Assembly (NCBI GenBank): GCA_020634495.1
Contig: JACKBR010000059.1
Span: 1-28,519 of the forward strand
From: Ardenticatenaceae bacterium
GTDB taxonomy: Bacteria > Chloroflexota > Anaerolineae > Promineifilales > Promineifilaceae
Length of the DNA: 28,519 nt
Direction: 5' to 3'
The notes under the pieces: generated by a model
Database searches by the model: none
What the model saw: only the letters and a program-made list of their open reading frames with translations
Told to the model about the DNA's origin: nothing
Made by a program: the position numbers and the translations under genes
In this document: positions 17,249 through 25,573 of the stretch, in pieces
How the letters are laid out: the number at the start of each line of letters is the position of its first letter
Numbering within the stretch: the stretch's first letter is position 1

Positions 17249-17869
17249 GTTTCAATCGCGAATGGCGATTCTTTGAGGGAGCTACCGCAAGCCCACGCCG
17301 TCCTCATTCATGCTTTGCTGAATGTTTCAATCGCGAATGGCGATTCTTTGAGGGAGCTACCCAACCACAACGCGGGGCTTCTCCCCCTTCTCCGTGTTTC
17401 AATCGCGAATGGCGATTCTTTGAGGGAGCTACGCCTTCTCCCAGATAGTCACCAAGCCAACAGAAGATGTTTCAATCGCGAATGGCGATTCTTTGAGGGA
17501 GCTACGATGCACATGGTACGGCCGTTGACGGCCGTGGAGCCGTTTCAATCGCGAATGGCGATTCTTTGAGGGAGCTACCACTGTACCAAGCTATCTCTGC
17601 GGGCGTTCCCCCTGTTTCAATCGCGAATGGCGATTCTTTGAGGGAGCTACCGGCGACCTCGCCCGCGTGGTGAACAAAGAATACGTGTTTCAATCGCGAA
17701 TGGCGATTCTTTGAGGGAGCTACGGCGACTACATTCGCCAAACAATCACCATTCTGCCAGTTTCAATCGCGAATGGCGATTCTTTGAGGGAGCTACCAAA
17801 CAGCCACCCGGATGGGCGGGCTGGTTGATTTTGTTTCAATCGCGAATGGCGATTCTTTGAGGGAGCTAC
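17249..17869 (-). CRISPR. CRISPR array, leader-proximal segment with variant repeat
   Basis: Nine identical 37-nt repeats begin at 17249, 17324, 17396, 17469, 17542, 17614, 17687, 17760 and 17833, with 35-38 nt spacers. They differ from the main form in the segment TTCTTTGAGGGAGCTAC, where the main form has TTCTTTTGGGGAGCTAC. The stem-loop and the GAAAC end are unchanged. As the segment next to the leader it holds the newest spacers, so the variant is the repeat now being copied. Regular spacing implies recent active acquisition. Confidence 0.97.
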
Positions 17870-18174
17870 CCCTCGCGTTTGAACAGTTTTTGTCTCCCAC
17901 TTGGATACTTCTAAAACACAAATTCTAGTAGATATTGTACCATTTAACGGCTTTTTCAAACATTATTTTGTGCTTATTGTTCCACAACTCTTTCTTGAGC
18001 GAGCGGTGTCGTTTTTCTCGCTATTATTTTTAACAAAATTTCCGCATTTTCGGTTGTTAAGGTACGCACCACCTATAAATAGGGGTGTTTTTCTATCGAG
18101 CGGGAAAGGGAAGTAACAGGGGTACTGTGCCGCTCGCTGCAAAGTTTAGGCATTAAGAATGGTTTTTCTGGCTG
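17870..18174 (-). promoter_or_regulatory. CRISPR leader
   Basis: This is 305 bp of AT-rich, gene-free sequence between cas2 and the first repeat, at the upstream end of the array. On the - strand a promoter candidate is TTGAAA (17954-17959), 16 nt, then CAATAT (17932-17937), which would start transcription about 55 bp before the first repeat. The leader end next to the repeat reads GTTCAAACGCGAGGG on the - strand. An imperfect dyad surrounds CTATAAATAG near 18073. The leader role is supported by position and repeat orientation; the promoter is a weak guess. Confidence 0.75.
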
Positions 18175-18453
18175 TCACAGCAAGTATACCTTATCTTCTG
18201 CCGGCGGTGAACTGCCTATAGTTTTCGTTTTGTCCTGGCAACTTGCGCAGATGCGGTAAATACGAACATTATCTTCTTGTTCGTTGAGAATATTGTTTAG
18301 CCGATGTTCAAGGGAAATTAGCTCCTTCTCATCAAGAAAGCATTCAAAGAAGCTGTATTGAGTCCATTGACCAAAACCACACAGAGTTCTATGTACTTTG
18401 GTACGGCGTTTGTCATTTGAAATATCGTAGGCAACGAGATAAAGGGTGGACAT
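18175..18453 (-). CDS. cas2: CRISPR-associated endoribonuclease/integration factor Cas2
   Basis: Cas2 dimers bridge two Cas1 dimers in the complex that inserts new spacers at the leader-repeat junction. This 92-residue protein has the usual small ferredoxin-like layout. LYLVAYDISNDKRR has the conserved aspartate (residue 10), then FGQWTQYSFFECFLDEKEL and the closing strand VRIYRICASC. A short C-terminal tail follows. Length is normal for the family. The start is 28 bp after cas1, with no obvious ribosome site. It is the last cas gene before the leader. Confidence 0.95.
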   Translation of the reverse strand: MSTLYLVAYDISNDKRRTKVHRTLCGFGQWTQYSFFECFLDEKELISLEHRLNNILNEQEDNVRIYRICASCQDKTKTIGSSPPAEDKVYLL

Positions 18454-18481
18454 ATCAATATTCTTAATTCTTACAACCAGC

Positions 18482-19561
18482 TTAGCGAACGGTAAAGGGT
18501 GGATAGGCTGGAATTTCAGACATCAGATATTTGGCAAGCAGGCGAGCTTGGAGTTCAAGGCAGCGTCGATAGGTAGCTTTGTAATTGAAGGTGGGGTGGG
18601 TGATAGTTTCGTCGAAACGGGCTTCTAGCCTAGTGAGAAAGGTGCGACGGCCGTAATCATTCAGCCGATAAGAGCCACCAAGCTCTTCTTTAAAATGTTT
18701 TTGTTGGAGAATGCCGTTGTTGAAGATGGAGATAACGACAGAATCGACGATGATGGGGCGGAATTCTTCCATGAGGTCCAGTGCCAGGGCTGGCTTGCCA
18801 TATTTGGTATTGTGCAGGTAACCAACGTAAGGATCAAGGCCAATGGTGCAAATGGCAGACATGATCTGGTTAAGTAGGATGGTGTAGCCATAGCTGAGCA
18901 GGGCGTTGACAGGGTCGCGAGGAGGGCGACGGGTTCGCCCATTAAATAGGTCTGGTTCGTTTAGTAAATGTTGGAAGCATTTGAAGTAAACGGCCGTACC
19001 GCTGCCTTCCAGGCCCTGCAAACGTCCGTAGGCAGAGTTGGTTTGGGGTTGTGAGGGGTCGGGCATGGCTTCGTCTGGAGGGGTCTGGTTGATCTGTTGA
19101 ATAGATCGCTGTAAGGCGTCTACGGCGGTGGACAATGCTTCGTTAGCGGAAGGATTGTCGCGATGTTTACGGTTAGCTCGCATGAGCATAGTGCGCATAT
19201 TTTGCAGTTTTCCGGTGACAAAGGCTTGAATAAGATGATGGTGACAATTTGGATCGTGATGAGCAGCAGTCTGAGCCAGACGGAGCTGGCCATTTTTGCT
19301 GAAGGTCGGCGCGAGATGGCCCTGGAAACGGCCGTATCGATTCAGGAAGGTAACTTCAGTATGACGTTCCATAAGGGCGGCAATGGCTGGGCTGGTAAGG
19401 GTGCTGTTGCCCTGGACAACAACACGATCTATCTTGATAAGAGGGACCCGTACCTTACGCTTGCTCTGACCATTTTCTTTGTTTTCGGGAATATGAACGA
19501 CGAGGGTATCGCCTTCTTTCTTTACTAGTGTATGTTGTTCGGTCAAGTAAAGTGTGGCCAT
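18482..19561 (-). CDS. cas1: CRISPR integrase Cas1
   Basis: Cas1 catalyses spacer integration. The protein starts MATLYLTEQHTLVKKEG, a normal Cas1 beginning, and is 359 residues long from this ATG. GGAAC lies about 8 bp before it. An earlier ATG at 19573 also clears the previous gene but has a poorer ribosome site. The catalytic set is visible as Glu185 in GRLQGLEGSGTAVYF, His250 in GYLHNTKYGKP, and Asp262 and nearby glutamates in LALDLMEEFRPIIVDSVV. A charged insert at about residues 155-175 (PSQPQTN) separates the N-terminal and catalytic parts. It follows the unknown 134-residue gene closely and precedes cas2. Confidence 0.96.
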   Translation of the reverse strand: MATLYLTEQHTLVKKEGDTLVVHIPENKENGQSKRKVRVPLIKIDRVVVQGNSTLTSPAIAALMERHTEVTFLNRYGRFQGHLAPTFSKNGQLRLAQTAAHHDPNCHHHLIQAFVTGKLQNMRTMLMRANRKHRDNPSANEALSTAVDALQRSIQQINQTPPDEAMPDPSQPQTNSAYGRLQGLEGSGTAVYFKCFQHLLNEPDLFNGRTRRPPRDPVNALLSYGYTILLNQIMSAICTIGLDPYVGYLHNTKYGKPALALDLMEEFRPIIVDSVVISIFNNGILQQKHFKEELGGSYRLNDYGRRTFLTRLEARFDETITHPTFNYKATYRRCLELQARLLAKYLMSEIPAYPPFTVR

Positions 19562-19580
19562 TTTTAGTTCCATGATTGCG

Positions 19581-19985
19581 TTACGAATTTTGGTCTGTGG
19601 CAGTTGGTTGCTGCCACAGATATTGACGATAAGTTTGTTCAAAGTTGGCAATGGCATCTCGCCCGGTAAACGCTAGCGTGAGCTGCCCTTGAATATGCCA
19701 GCCGTCTTGCTGCAGCTGCTGAAGGGTGAGAGAAACGGCCGTATCGTCTAGCGCCTTGGTATAGATGGTAGGATATGGTTGTTCCTCCGGTATCAGCAGA
19801 TGATGTTCATCGGGAGCCTGGACCTGCCAGGCGAGTGGCAGCAAGCTGAGGTCCCCCTCCCGCTGGAGGCAGAGGCAAACAAGCCAGCCGGTCTGATCTG
19901 GTTCCAGGTCCACAATTTGTGGACGGCCACCGCGCCAGTGGTAAATGGGAACAAAGGAGGCAGAGCTTACGGCAGTTTGGGTCAT
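19581..19985 (-). CDS. Unrecognised protein in the adaptation operon
   Basis: This 134-residue protein is not one of the standard cas products. It starts MTQTAVSSASFVPIYHWRGG, has a mixed, tryptophan- and glutamine-rich core that looks mostly beta (TGWLVCLCLQREGDLSLLPL), and ends with a helix near GRDAIANFEQTYRQYLW. There is no signal peptide, membrane helix or nuclease motif. Its ATG overlaps the cas4 stop by 4 bp (ATGA), and cas1 begins 7-19 bp after its stop, so it is translated with the two acquisition genes. The position suggests a helper in spacer selection, trimming or integration. That is inference only. No overlapping frame is a better candidate. Confidence 0.75.
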   Translation of the reverse strand: MTQTAVSSASFVPIYHWRGGRPQIVDLEPDQTGWLVCLCLQREGDLSLLPLAWQVQAPDEHHLLIPEEQPYPTIYTKALDDTAVSLTLQQLQQDGWHIQGQLTLAFTGRDAIANFEQTYRQYLWQQPTATDQNS

Positions 19986-20581
19986 GGTGTAGGCACTCCT
20001 TTTTTGAGTTGCGTGACTTCATCAGGTAAGCAGATAGGTTGGATAGAGCAATGCTGGCACTTTTTTCGCTCGGAAATAGGAGCGGGGATATTGTTTGTTT
20101 GAGTAAGTTCGTGAGCTTGGACAACGGTCGTTTCTGTCAGCTGTCTTAGTTCCGTGTCAAATGGTACCGTGATGCGTCGGCGGGAGCGCCAGTAGAAAAT
20201 TTCACCCTGGTCGATGTGTTTCCCGGTCATCTCTTCCAGACACAGCGCCTGGGCACAAAGTTGGACATTGTCATTGTCCCACTTGCCTTGCTGGCCATGT
20301 TTGTACTCTACCGGGATGAGTGCTGTCCCTTCAGCTTCCACGAAATCAGCGAACCCAGCAATTTGCAGCCGGTCAGACCAAATCCAGATCCGGCGATAGA
20401 CGGCCCGACCGCGATCATCGATTTCCTGGCCTGGTTTATCGGCACGAGTTTGGTGTTGAAAAGAGCCCTCTAACATCGGTGCGTTAATATCGATTTCTCC
20501 CTGAATATACATATACCAAAAACGGCGCGGGCAATAGATCAGGTGGTTAAGATAGGAAAGCGGAAGATAGCTTTCGTCCAT
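19982..20581 (-). CDS. cas4: CRISPR-associated exonuclease Cas4
   Basis: Cas4 is an iron-sulfur nuclease that trims prespacers and helps select those with a correct PAM. This 199-residue protein has Cys17 in HLIYCPRRFWY, and three more cysteines near the end (175, 178 and 184 in KKCQHCSIQPICLP) to hold the cluster. The RecB-type nuclease core appears as GFADFVE with Asp79, and PVEYKHG with Glu92 and Lys94. The length is normal. It starts 2 bp after the cas6 stop, and its stop overlaps the next gene. Confidence 0.94.
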   Translation of the reverse strand: MDESYLPLSYLNHLIYCPRRFWYMYIQGEIDINAPMLEGSFQHQTRADKPGQEIDDRGRAVYRRIWIWSDRLQIAGFADFVEAEGTALIPVEYKHGQQGKWDNDNVQLCAQALCLEEMTGKHIDQGEIFYWRSRRRITVPFDTELRQLTETTVVQAHELTQTNNIPAPISERKKCQHCSIQPICLPDEVTQLKKGVPTP

Positions 20582-20583
20582 TA

Positions 20584-21447
20584 TTATTTTTCCTGGGTTA
20601 GCCGGATAACCTGCCCCATGCCTTGGGTAGTTTTGGAACCGATTCCAGTATAAAAGGCCAGATCGGCCAGCCGATTTAGGTGCTGAATCATCCCAGTTGC
20701 TTCCTTATCTAAAATTTCAAAGGCTACCTTGCCGACAAAGCCCACTTGCTTGCTGCGCCGATATTGGTAAATGTGGGTTTCTATTTTGTGCCGGGCCACA
20801 ACGACGTTTTCGGCGCAAAACAAACGCATTGCATCGCAAGTATTGCTGCCCGTGAGCATGTCCCAATATTGAGCCAGCTGGCCAAAAATCAGCGGTGGGT
20901 CGGGCAAAATATGCATATGACGAAAGGGCGAACTGCGCATACTGAAGGCGGTAGGGGTACGAAATCGCAGGGCTATTTTATGAGAAGCATCGTTGGTTGC
21001 CTCAGGTTCGTCCCAGCGATGATGTAAGCTTTGTAGGCTGTCGTAACCGGCTAATTTATGGCTGCCGGGCGTGCTGAGAATCTCGCTGATGTGAAAGGTG
21101 AGGTTTTCCAACTGGATGACGGGTTTGTGGGTTCCCTGCAGGAAGTAGCTGATGAAGGTTTGAAACAGGAGGGGATCGAGCAGGGTAACACGCAGCCAGC
21201 CTTCTTGCCCGGCTTTGATTTGTAGGCTGCCTTTGTGGGGGCGGCCGTAACCTTCCAAGGGTGAGATGGTGAACGGTTTACGGCCGTGCATGTCGTGAAT
21301 GGCGGTGGAGACGTCAGGGTCTACCTGCTGCAAGACGTTGAGGAAGGCAGCGTGGGCTAGGTGGCCCTGGGTGGCACGGAGACGGCCGTTTTGTGTGGCG
21401 ACCAGGCGGATGATAAGGGCATAGAGGTCGGGGGATGGATTGGTCAT
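20584..21447 (-). CDS. cas6: crRNA-processing endoribonuclease Cas6
   Basis: Cas6 cuts the precursor crRNA at the base of the repeat hairpin, leaving an 8-nt handle. This 287-residue protein has two RAMP-like halves. Near the N-terminus are GHLAHAAFLNVL, with candidate catalytic His29 or His32, and KPFTISPL (about 57-64). Near the C-terminus is the glycine-rich loop GIGSKTTQGMG (268-278), the family hallmark. The repeat in this array has a matching 6-bp stem. The ATG overlaps the cas3 stop (ATGA), so the two are translated together. Confidence 0.93.
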   Translation of the reverse strand: MTNPSPDLYALIIRLVATQNGRLRATQGHLAHAAFLNVLQQVDPDVSTAIHDMHGRKPFTISPLEGYGRPHKGSLQIKAGQEGWLRVTLLDPLLFQTFISYFLQGTHKPVIQLENLTFHISEILSTPGSHKLAGYDSLQSLHHRWDEPEATNDASHKIALRFRTPTAFSMRSSPFRHMHILPDPPLIFGQLAQYWDMLTGSNTCDAMRLFCAENVVVARHKIETHIYQYRRSKQVGFVGKVAFEILDKEATGMIQHLNRLADLAFYTGIGSKTTQGMGQVIRLTQEK

Positions 21448-23810
21448 ATGATAATTGCCTCAGATTTCATGCGTTCGCGGATTTTGAAGGCGGTTCGTAA
21501 TTCAGGATAGGCAAGCCAGGCCGCTTTGCCCACGTAAGAGGTGTATTCAACGGCGTCACGATCTTGGAAGTCTATGATGAGTTTACGGCCGTAAATGGGG
21601 CTATGCTGCAACTGTCGAATTGCCCATCCTTTCATATCGGGAGCAATGAGCAGAACCGTCAGATATTTTTCGGCAACGGCGGTGACGAAACGTTGTTCGA
21701 TAGGAAAGAGGTCGCCGCCGCTTTCTCTTCCTTGAAGGTGAAAACCTGACAGGGCGACAGGGCGACCTTCCCACAAACGTTGGAAATCATCTTGTGTTTC
21801 ATTTGTGCGGTAGGTGAGTTCCAAATAGAGGATGGGGTCGCGGTGGGCGCGGATTCGGCCGTAAAAATCGCCGGTTAATTCGGTAGACGGGCAAAGCCGG
21901 TTGAATTCGCGGTGGTCGGCGAACCACTGCACGTCGTAGGATTCGAGAATGTGGAAGAGGTCGTGCTGGTTGATGGTTTCACTGGAAAGAAGGTGGTTGG
22001 GGTCGTAGATAACGGCCGTCGGCCCTTGAAACGAATCACGGAAGTTGAATAGAGACTGAGTTAGGTCTACCTGGCTGGTGACAAACTGGCGCAAAGCGGC
22101 TTTTTGCTCAAGATGTGCCAGAATGCTTTCGTGGTCCAAGAAAGGCAAGATGTCGGTGGCGGACGGCTCGCCAATGTCTGACTCCTGCCGGAATTTGAAC
22201 CAATCGGCGACTTGTTCGGCCGTTTGTTTATTGAGTGGAACACTGTTTTTTGTTGCCTTGAGCCACTGCTGACGATAGTAAAACTTGCGGAAGTAGGTGC
22301 TTAACGATTGAAATGATTTGCCGCGCACGCCGAATAGTTGGCAAAGCTGTTGGTACAGTTCCTGAACCGCTTCGTGCTCCTTTTGCAAGACAAACTGCTT
22401 GTCGGCACGATAGATGGGATAGAAAACTTCGGTGATGGCCCAGCTTTCGATGTAGCCGGTGAGGTTGTGTTTTTGGGGCAGCTTGTCCTGGTTTTGCAGG
22501 ATGATGGCTTTGAATTGGGCGCGGGTGAGGGTTTGTCCGTTGTAGGGGTGGAAGGCATCAACGGCCGTTTCCGGCAGCAGGGCAACGGCTTCACTAAGCT
22601 GATCTTGTTCCGGCTTGCCCAAAATGCGCCCGGCGCGGCCCAAGCGTTGAATCAGGTCGTCGCCATAACGCGCTTCGCAGATGAGGAAGTCGATGTTTTG
22701 CCGCTGCTTGCCAATTTTTTTGAAGTTGTAACCGATGTCCACGGTGGGGGTAGCGAGAATGAGCGGTTTGCCGGTGGCGGTTTGGCGGGCATCTTCCGGC
22801 TCTGGCCCGGTGATACGGCCCAGACTGCTTTGGCCAAGCTGGGGCAGCAGCGCTGCGAAAAGCCGGTTGATGCGGCGCAGGGAGTCGCTGATGACGGCTC
22901 CGTGTTGCTGTTTTTGCTGGATGGCGGTTTGGAGGAAACGGCCGTTTCCCCCAAACCACTCCAGCAATTTTTGGCTGTCAATTTTCAGCGTTAACGGTGA
23001 GAGCGTCGGCGTTGTTTCATAATCCGCGCTTTCCGACGGTTCATTTTCCGGGCTGACGTGTTGCCAGTTGTCGCCAAACAGTTGGTTGAGATAGTCAATG
23101 ACGTGGCTGTTGGGCGTGGCTGAGAGCAGGCAAATTTTACGTCCGGCATGTTCAAAGTAGCCCATTTGTTTACTGATGGCGAAGAAGAAGAGGAAGAAGG
23201 CCAACTGCTTCTGGTCGTAGTAGTGAAATTCATCGACGATGATGTAGCGGAAATGGGTGAGAAAGCTTTGAAACAGGTTGCGCTGGTCGTGGGTGGTGTA
23301 TTGGAACATGAGCGCGTAGTAAAAGATGTCGGGATTGACGACGAAAATCAAACCCTGCCGCCGGTATTCGCCAAGATAGAATTCGCGGTAGTTGCGAAGG
23401 AGGCGGAAAAGGATTTCTCCTTTGCGCATTTGTTGTTCGCTGTAATTGCCCTGGGCCACAATTTTCTCTCGGTGTTTTTGGATTTCGGCGGCGGTGATGG
23501 GAATGACTTTGAAATCCAATCCCTGTTCGGCCACGAATTCGCGGGCGTCTTCGGCGTGTTGGCCGAGCAGGGCGTTGGTGGGAGCGACGAGAAGCACGTC
23601 TTGACGTTGGCCATCTAGCTCATGGAGGTGCAGGAAGGAGGCGCGGGTTTTACCGGTACCGGTGTTGTAGCTGTTGACGACGAGATGGGTGTTTGGGTTT
23701 TCGAGGGCAACGGCCGTACGGTATTGGTGGTATAACGGCCGTTGAACCAGTTTCCACGGGTTTTCGGGAGCGAGTTTTTCGTTTTGGCTGGTGAGAGTTA
23801 GGGTGATCAT
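21444..23810 (-). CDS. cas3: Type I-D Cas3 helicase (no HD domain)
   Basis: Cas3 unwinds target DNA after the crRNA complex binds. This 788-residue superfamily 2 helicase has Walker A NTGTGKT (49-55), the DEFH box VDEFH (192-196), motif III SAT (230-232) and motif VI QRLGRAGR (388-395). The C-terminal 350 residues are family-specific. No N-terminal HD nuclease is present, which is the expected type I-D arrangement, in which that domain sits on Cas10d. It lies between csc1 and cas6. The ATG is 12 bp after csc1. Confidence 0.93.
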   Translation of the reverse strand: MITLTLTSQNEKLAPENPWKLVQRPLYHQYRTAVALENPNTHLVVNSYNTGTGKTRASFLHLHELDGQRQDVLLVAPTNALLGQHAEDAREFVAEQGLDFKVIPITAAEIQKHREKIVAQGNYSEQQMRKGEILFRLLRNYREFYLGEYRRQGLIFVVNPDIFYYALMFQYTTHDQRNLFQSFLTHFRYIIVDEFHYYDQKQLAFFLFFFAISKQMGYFEHAGRKICLLSATPNSHVIDYLNQLFGDNWQHVSPENEPSESADYETTPTLSPLTLKIDSQKLLEWFGGNGRFLQTAIQQKQQHGAVISDSLRRINRLFAALLPQLGQSSLGRITGPEPEDARQTATGKPLILATPTVDIGYNFKKIGKQRQNIDFLICEARYGDDLIQRLGRAGRILGKPEQDQLSEAVALLPETAVDAFHPYNGQTLTRAQFKAIILQNQDKLPQKHNLTGYIESWAITEVFYPIYRADKQFVLQKEHEAVQELYQQLCQLFGVRGKSFQSLSTYFRKFYYRQQWLKATKNSVPLNKQTAEQVADWFKFRQESDIGEPSATDILPFLDHESILAHLEQKAALRQFVTSQVDLTQSLFNFRDSFQGPTAVIYDPNHLLSSETINQHDLFHILESYDVQWFADHREFNRLCPSTELTGDFYGRIRAHRDPILYLELTYRTNETQDDFQRLWEGRPVALSGFHLQGRESGGDLFPIEQRFVTAVAEKYLTVLLIAPDMKGWAIRQLQHSPIYGRKLIIDFQDRDAVEYTSYVGKAAWLAYPELRTAFKIRERMKSEAIII

Positions 23811-23822
23811 GGCTAGTTTAGT

Positions 23823-24593
23823 TTAGTTTTCCGGCAGATTGCCTATGCCGAATCGCATTCCTACAGGCAAGTACGTATCTTTTTCAAGCTGGTAACAACG
23901 GCTATTTACCATCCCATTTTTAACCAGCGGCGTCGGCGGCACATTGACCAGATCAAACGTTACCAGTTCTGTATCGGGATCGAAGTCAGCCGGGTTGAGC
24001 AGAAAGGGAATGGTCGCATTTTGGGCATCTGTTTCTGTGTGGGGAAGGGCATCGGCCGTTACCCGCGCCTTGCTCATAAACTTACCTAGGCGGATATAGC
24101 TGGGCGGCTGGTACGGTTCGCGGCTGATGGCGTAGAAAGTCGCTTCATTACCGATGGAGAGAAAACGGATACGGCCATGCTGCGGCCGGTTTTCTAGCCC
24201 AATCCCCTTGCCCCGATCCTTTTCGCTCTGCACCGCATACCATTTTGAGCCGCGTTTAACCGTCCAGGTACCATCCGGCCGGGTGACGATGACGTTGTTG
24301 GCCATAGCGTACCAATAGGCATCGGGTTGGGCGTTGAACTGGGCCAACGTAAATCTTGGCGTATGATTCAACGTCGCTGGCGTCACGTAAATGCCCTGTT
24401 CATTGACGTTTCCCAAATGCTCTCGGTAGTGAATGGAACCATCATTAAAATAAGGCGTGTGACACAAACCCAATGCGTAAGCCAGCGCATAATTGCCGAT
24501 GAGCGGCGCGGTTTGGTAATAGTTGCTGATTTCCTGGCTACTGAAGAAAACGGGTTCCAACAAGGTCAGGTGGCAGCGATAGATGTGTGTCAT
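23823..24593 (-). CDS. csc1: Type I-D Cascade subunit Csc1 (Cas5-like)
   Basis: Csc1 is the Cas5-type subunit that holds the 5' handle of the crRNA in the type I-D complex. This 256-residue protein starts THIYRCHLTLLEPVFFSSQE, then APLIGNYALAYALGL. It has the characteristic RIRFLSIGNEATFYAISREPYQPPSYIRLGKFMSKARV block, with a middle insertion of about residues 85-135. An AGGAG site precedes its ATG, 11 bp after csc2. The call rests on these conserved stretches and on its place between csc2 and cas3. Confidence 0.9.
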   Translation of the reverse strand: MTHIYRCHLTLLEPVFFSSQEISNYYQTAPLIGNYALAYALGLCHTPYFNDGSIHYREHLGNVNEQGIYVTPATLNHTPRFTLAQFNAQPDAYWYAMANNVIVTRPDGTWTVKRGSKWYAVQSEKDRGKGIGLENRPQHGRIRFLSIGNEATFYAISREPYQPPSYIRLGKFMSKARVTADALPHTETDAQNATIPFLLNPADFDPDTELVTFDLVNVPPTPLVKNGMVNSRCYQLEKDTYLPVGMRFGIGNLPEN

Positions 24594-24604
24594 AGGAGTC
24601 TCTC

Positions 24605-25570
24605 CTATTGTGGACCATAGATGGTACTGGTTTGTTGCAGCAGGTCGGTAACAGCCGTTTCACTACCGTACAAATCAATCATCTCCTCAACCAATTGGGC
24701 TATTTCCTCGGTGCTCAAAACGGTCGTTTGACCAACCACGCGGTTCATAAGCTTGGAGGCGGCTTGTTGAACGCTCGTGTGGACCTTGTCTTTCGCCAGC
24801 GGAAAATCCAATTCGGCAGCGTCACCAAGTAGCAAATCGTACGCGGCCTGCGTCAGTTCCAGATTACTGAACAGCTCACAGTCGCTGAAAACCACACCCA
24901 ACAGTTCATTCTGCACTTTGCCAATGCGGGACGAGATTGCGCCATAGCGCGCGCTGCGCATCACATTGCCCAACACGTACTGAAATTCGCCTACTGTTAA
25001 ATCCTTTAGCGTTTCCATGTCCAGGAAAACAGATTGTGGCTTGACGTACTCGTCTGTGCCGATGCTGGATGAAGCTTTGCCGGTTTCCGGATCGCGCATC
25101 GTGCTATTGTCAAAAAGGGCATTAAACTGCTTGGTTCCTAAAATTTGATGGACGGGATGTAGGCTAAAAGCGTCATCGGTGATGACCCGCGCTTTTTGCG
25201 CGCCCCCTCCGCCTGCCGCGTAGCCATAAATCATGCAGTCCATACATTTTTCACAAGGATTGTTGCGGTTGAGAGCACAAATGCCGTCTTTGGTGGAATG
25301 TAGAAGATCATGCCGCCGCAGTAATTCCCGACCGGTGCGCCGCTCAACGGCAGTTTGCTTGCGTTTACTGATGACCACCCGCTGTACAGGCTCACCGCCG
25401 TCCAAACCGGGCAAGACAAACTCTTTGCTCAAGGGTTCGCCGCTGCCTTCAGTGCGGAAAATCGCCTCGCTTTCAATCCAACGGGCCAAAATCAGAGTGA
25501 CGTAACGGCCGTGTGGGTAATTGCTGTATGCAGGTAAAAAGTGATCACTGTATGGTTTGAGAGAATCCAT
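24605..25570 (-). CDS. csc2: Type I-D Cascade backbone subunit Csc2 (Cas7-like)
   Basis: Csc2 forms the backbone filament along the crRNA. This 321-residue protein has the RAMP start RYVTLILARWIESEAIFRTEG. The cysteine cluster NNPCEKCMDCMIYGYA (Cys106, 109 and 112, with Cys98 nearby) probably binds zinc. After it come a thumb region with DNSTMRDPETG and the closing GNVMRSARYGAISSRIG. The length is usual for the family. The start is 3 bp downstream of the cas10d stop. Confidence 0.95.
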   Translation of the reverse strand: MDSLKPYSDHFLPAYSNYPHGRYVTLILARWIESEAIFRTEGSGEPLSKEFVLPGLDGGEPVQRVVISKRKQTAVERRTGRELLRRHDLLHSTKDGICALNRNNPCEKCMDCMIYGYAAGGGGAQKARVITDDAFSLHPVHQILGTKQFNALFDNSTMRDPETGKASSSIGTDEYVKPQSVFLDMETLKDLTVGEFQYVLGNVMRSARYGAISSRIGKVQNELLGVVFSDCELFSNLELTQAAYDLLLGDAAELDFPLAKDKVHTSVQQAASKLMNRVVGQTTVLSTEEIAQLVEEMIDLYGSETAVTDLLQQTSTIYGPQ

Positions 25571-25573
25571 GAT

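Noticed and set aside
12560..17569. Long reading frames on both strands with repeated AILLGSY, NREWRFFWGAT or SIANGDSFGE units
   Set aside because: These are translations of the CRISPR repeat in its frames and not a repeat protein.
17870..18174. A small toxin RNA with a crRNA-like antitoxin in the leader
   Set aside because: No repeat-like fragment with the stem AATCGC/GCGATT was found outside the array, so there is no support.
18121..18180. Terminator after cas2 from GCTGTGACAGC
   Set aside because: The loop would be one base and no T-tract follows on the - strand.
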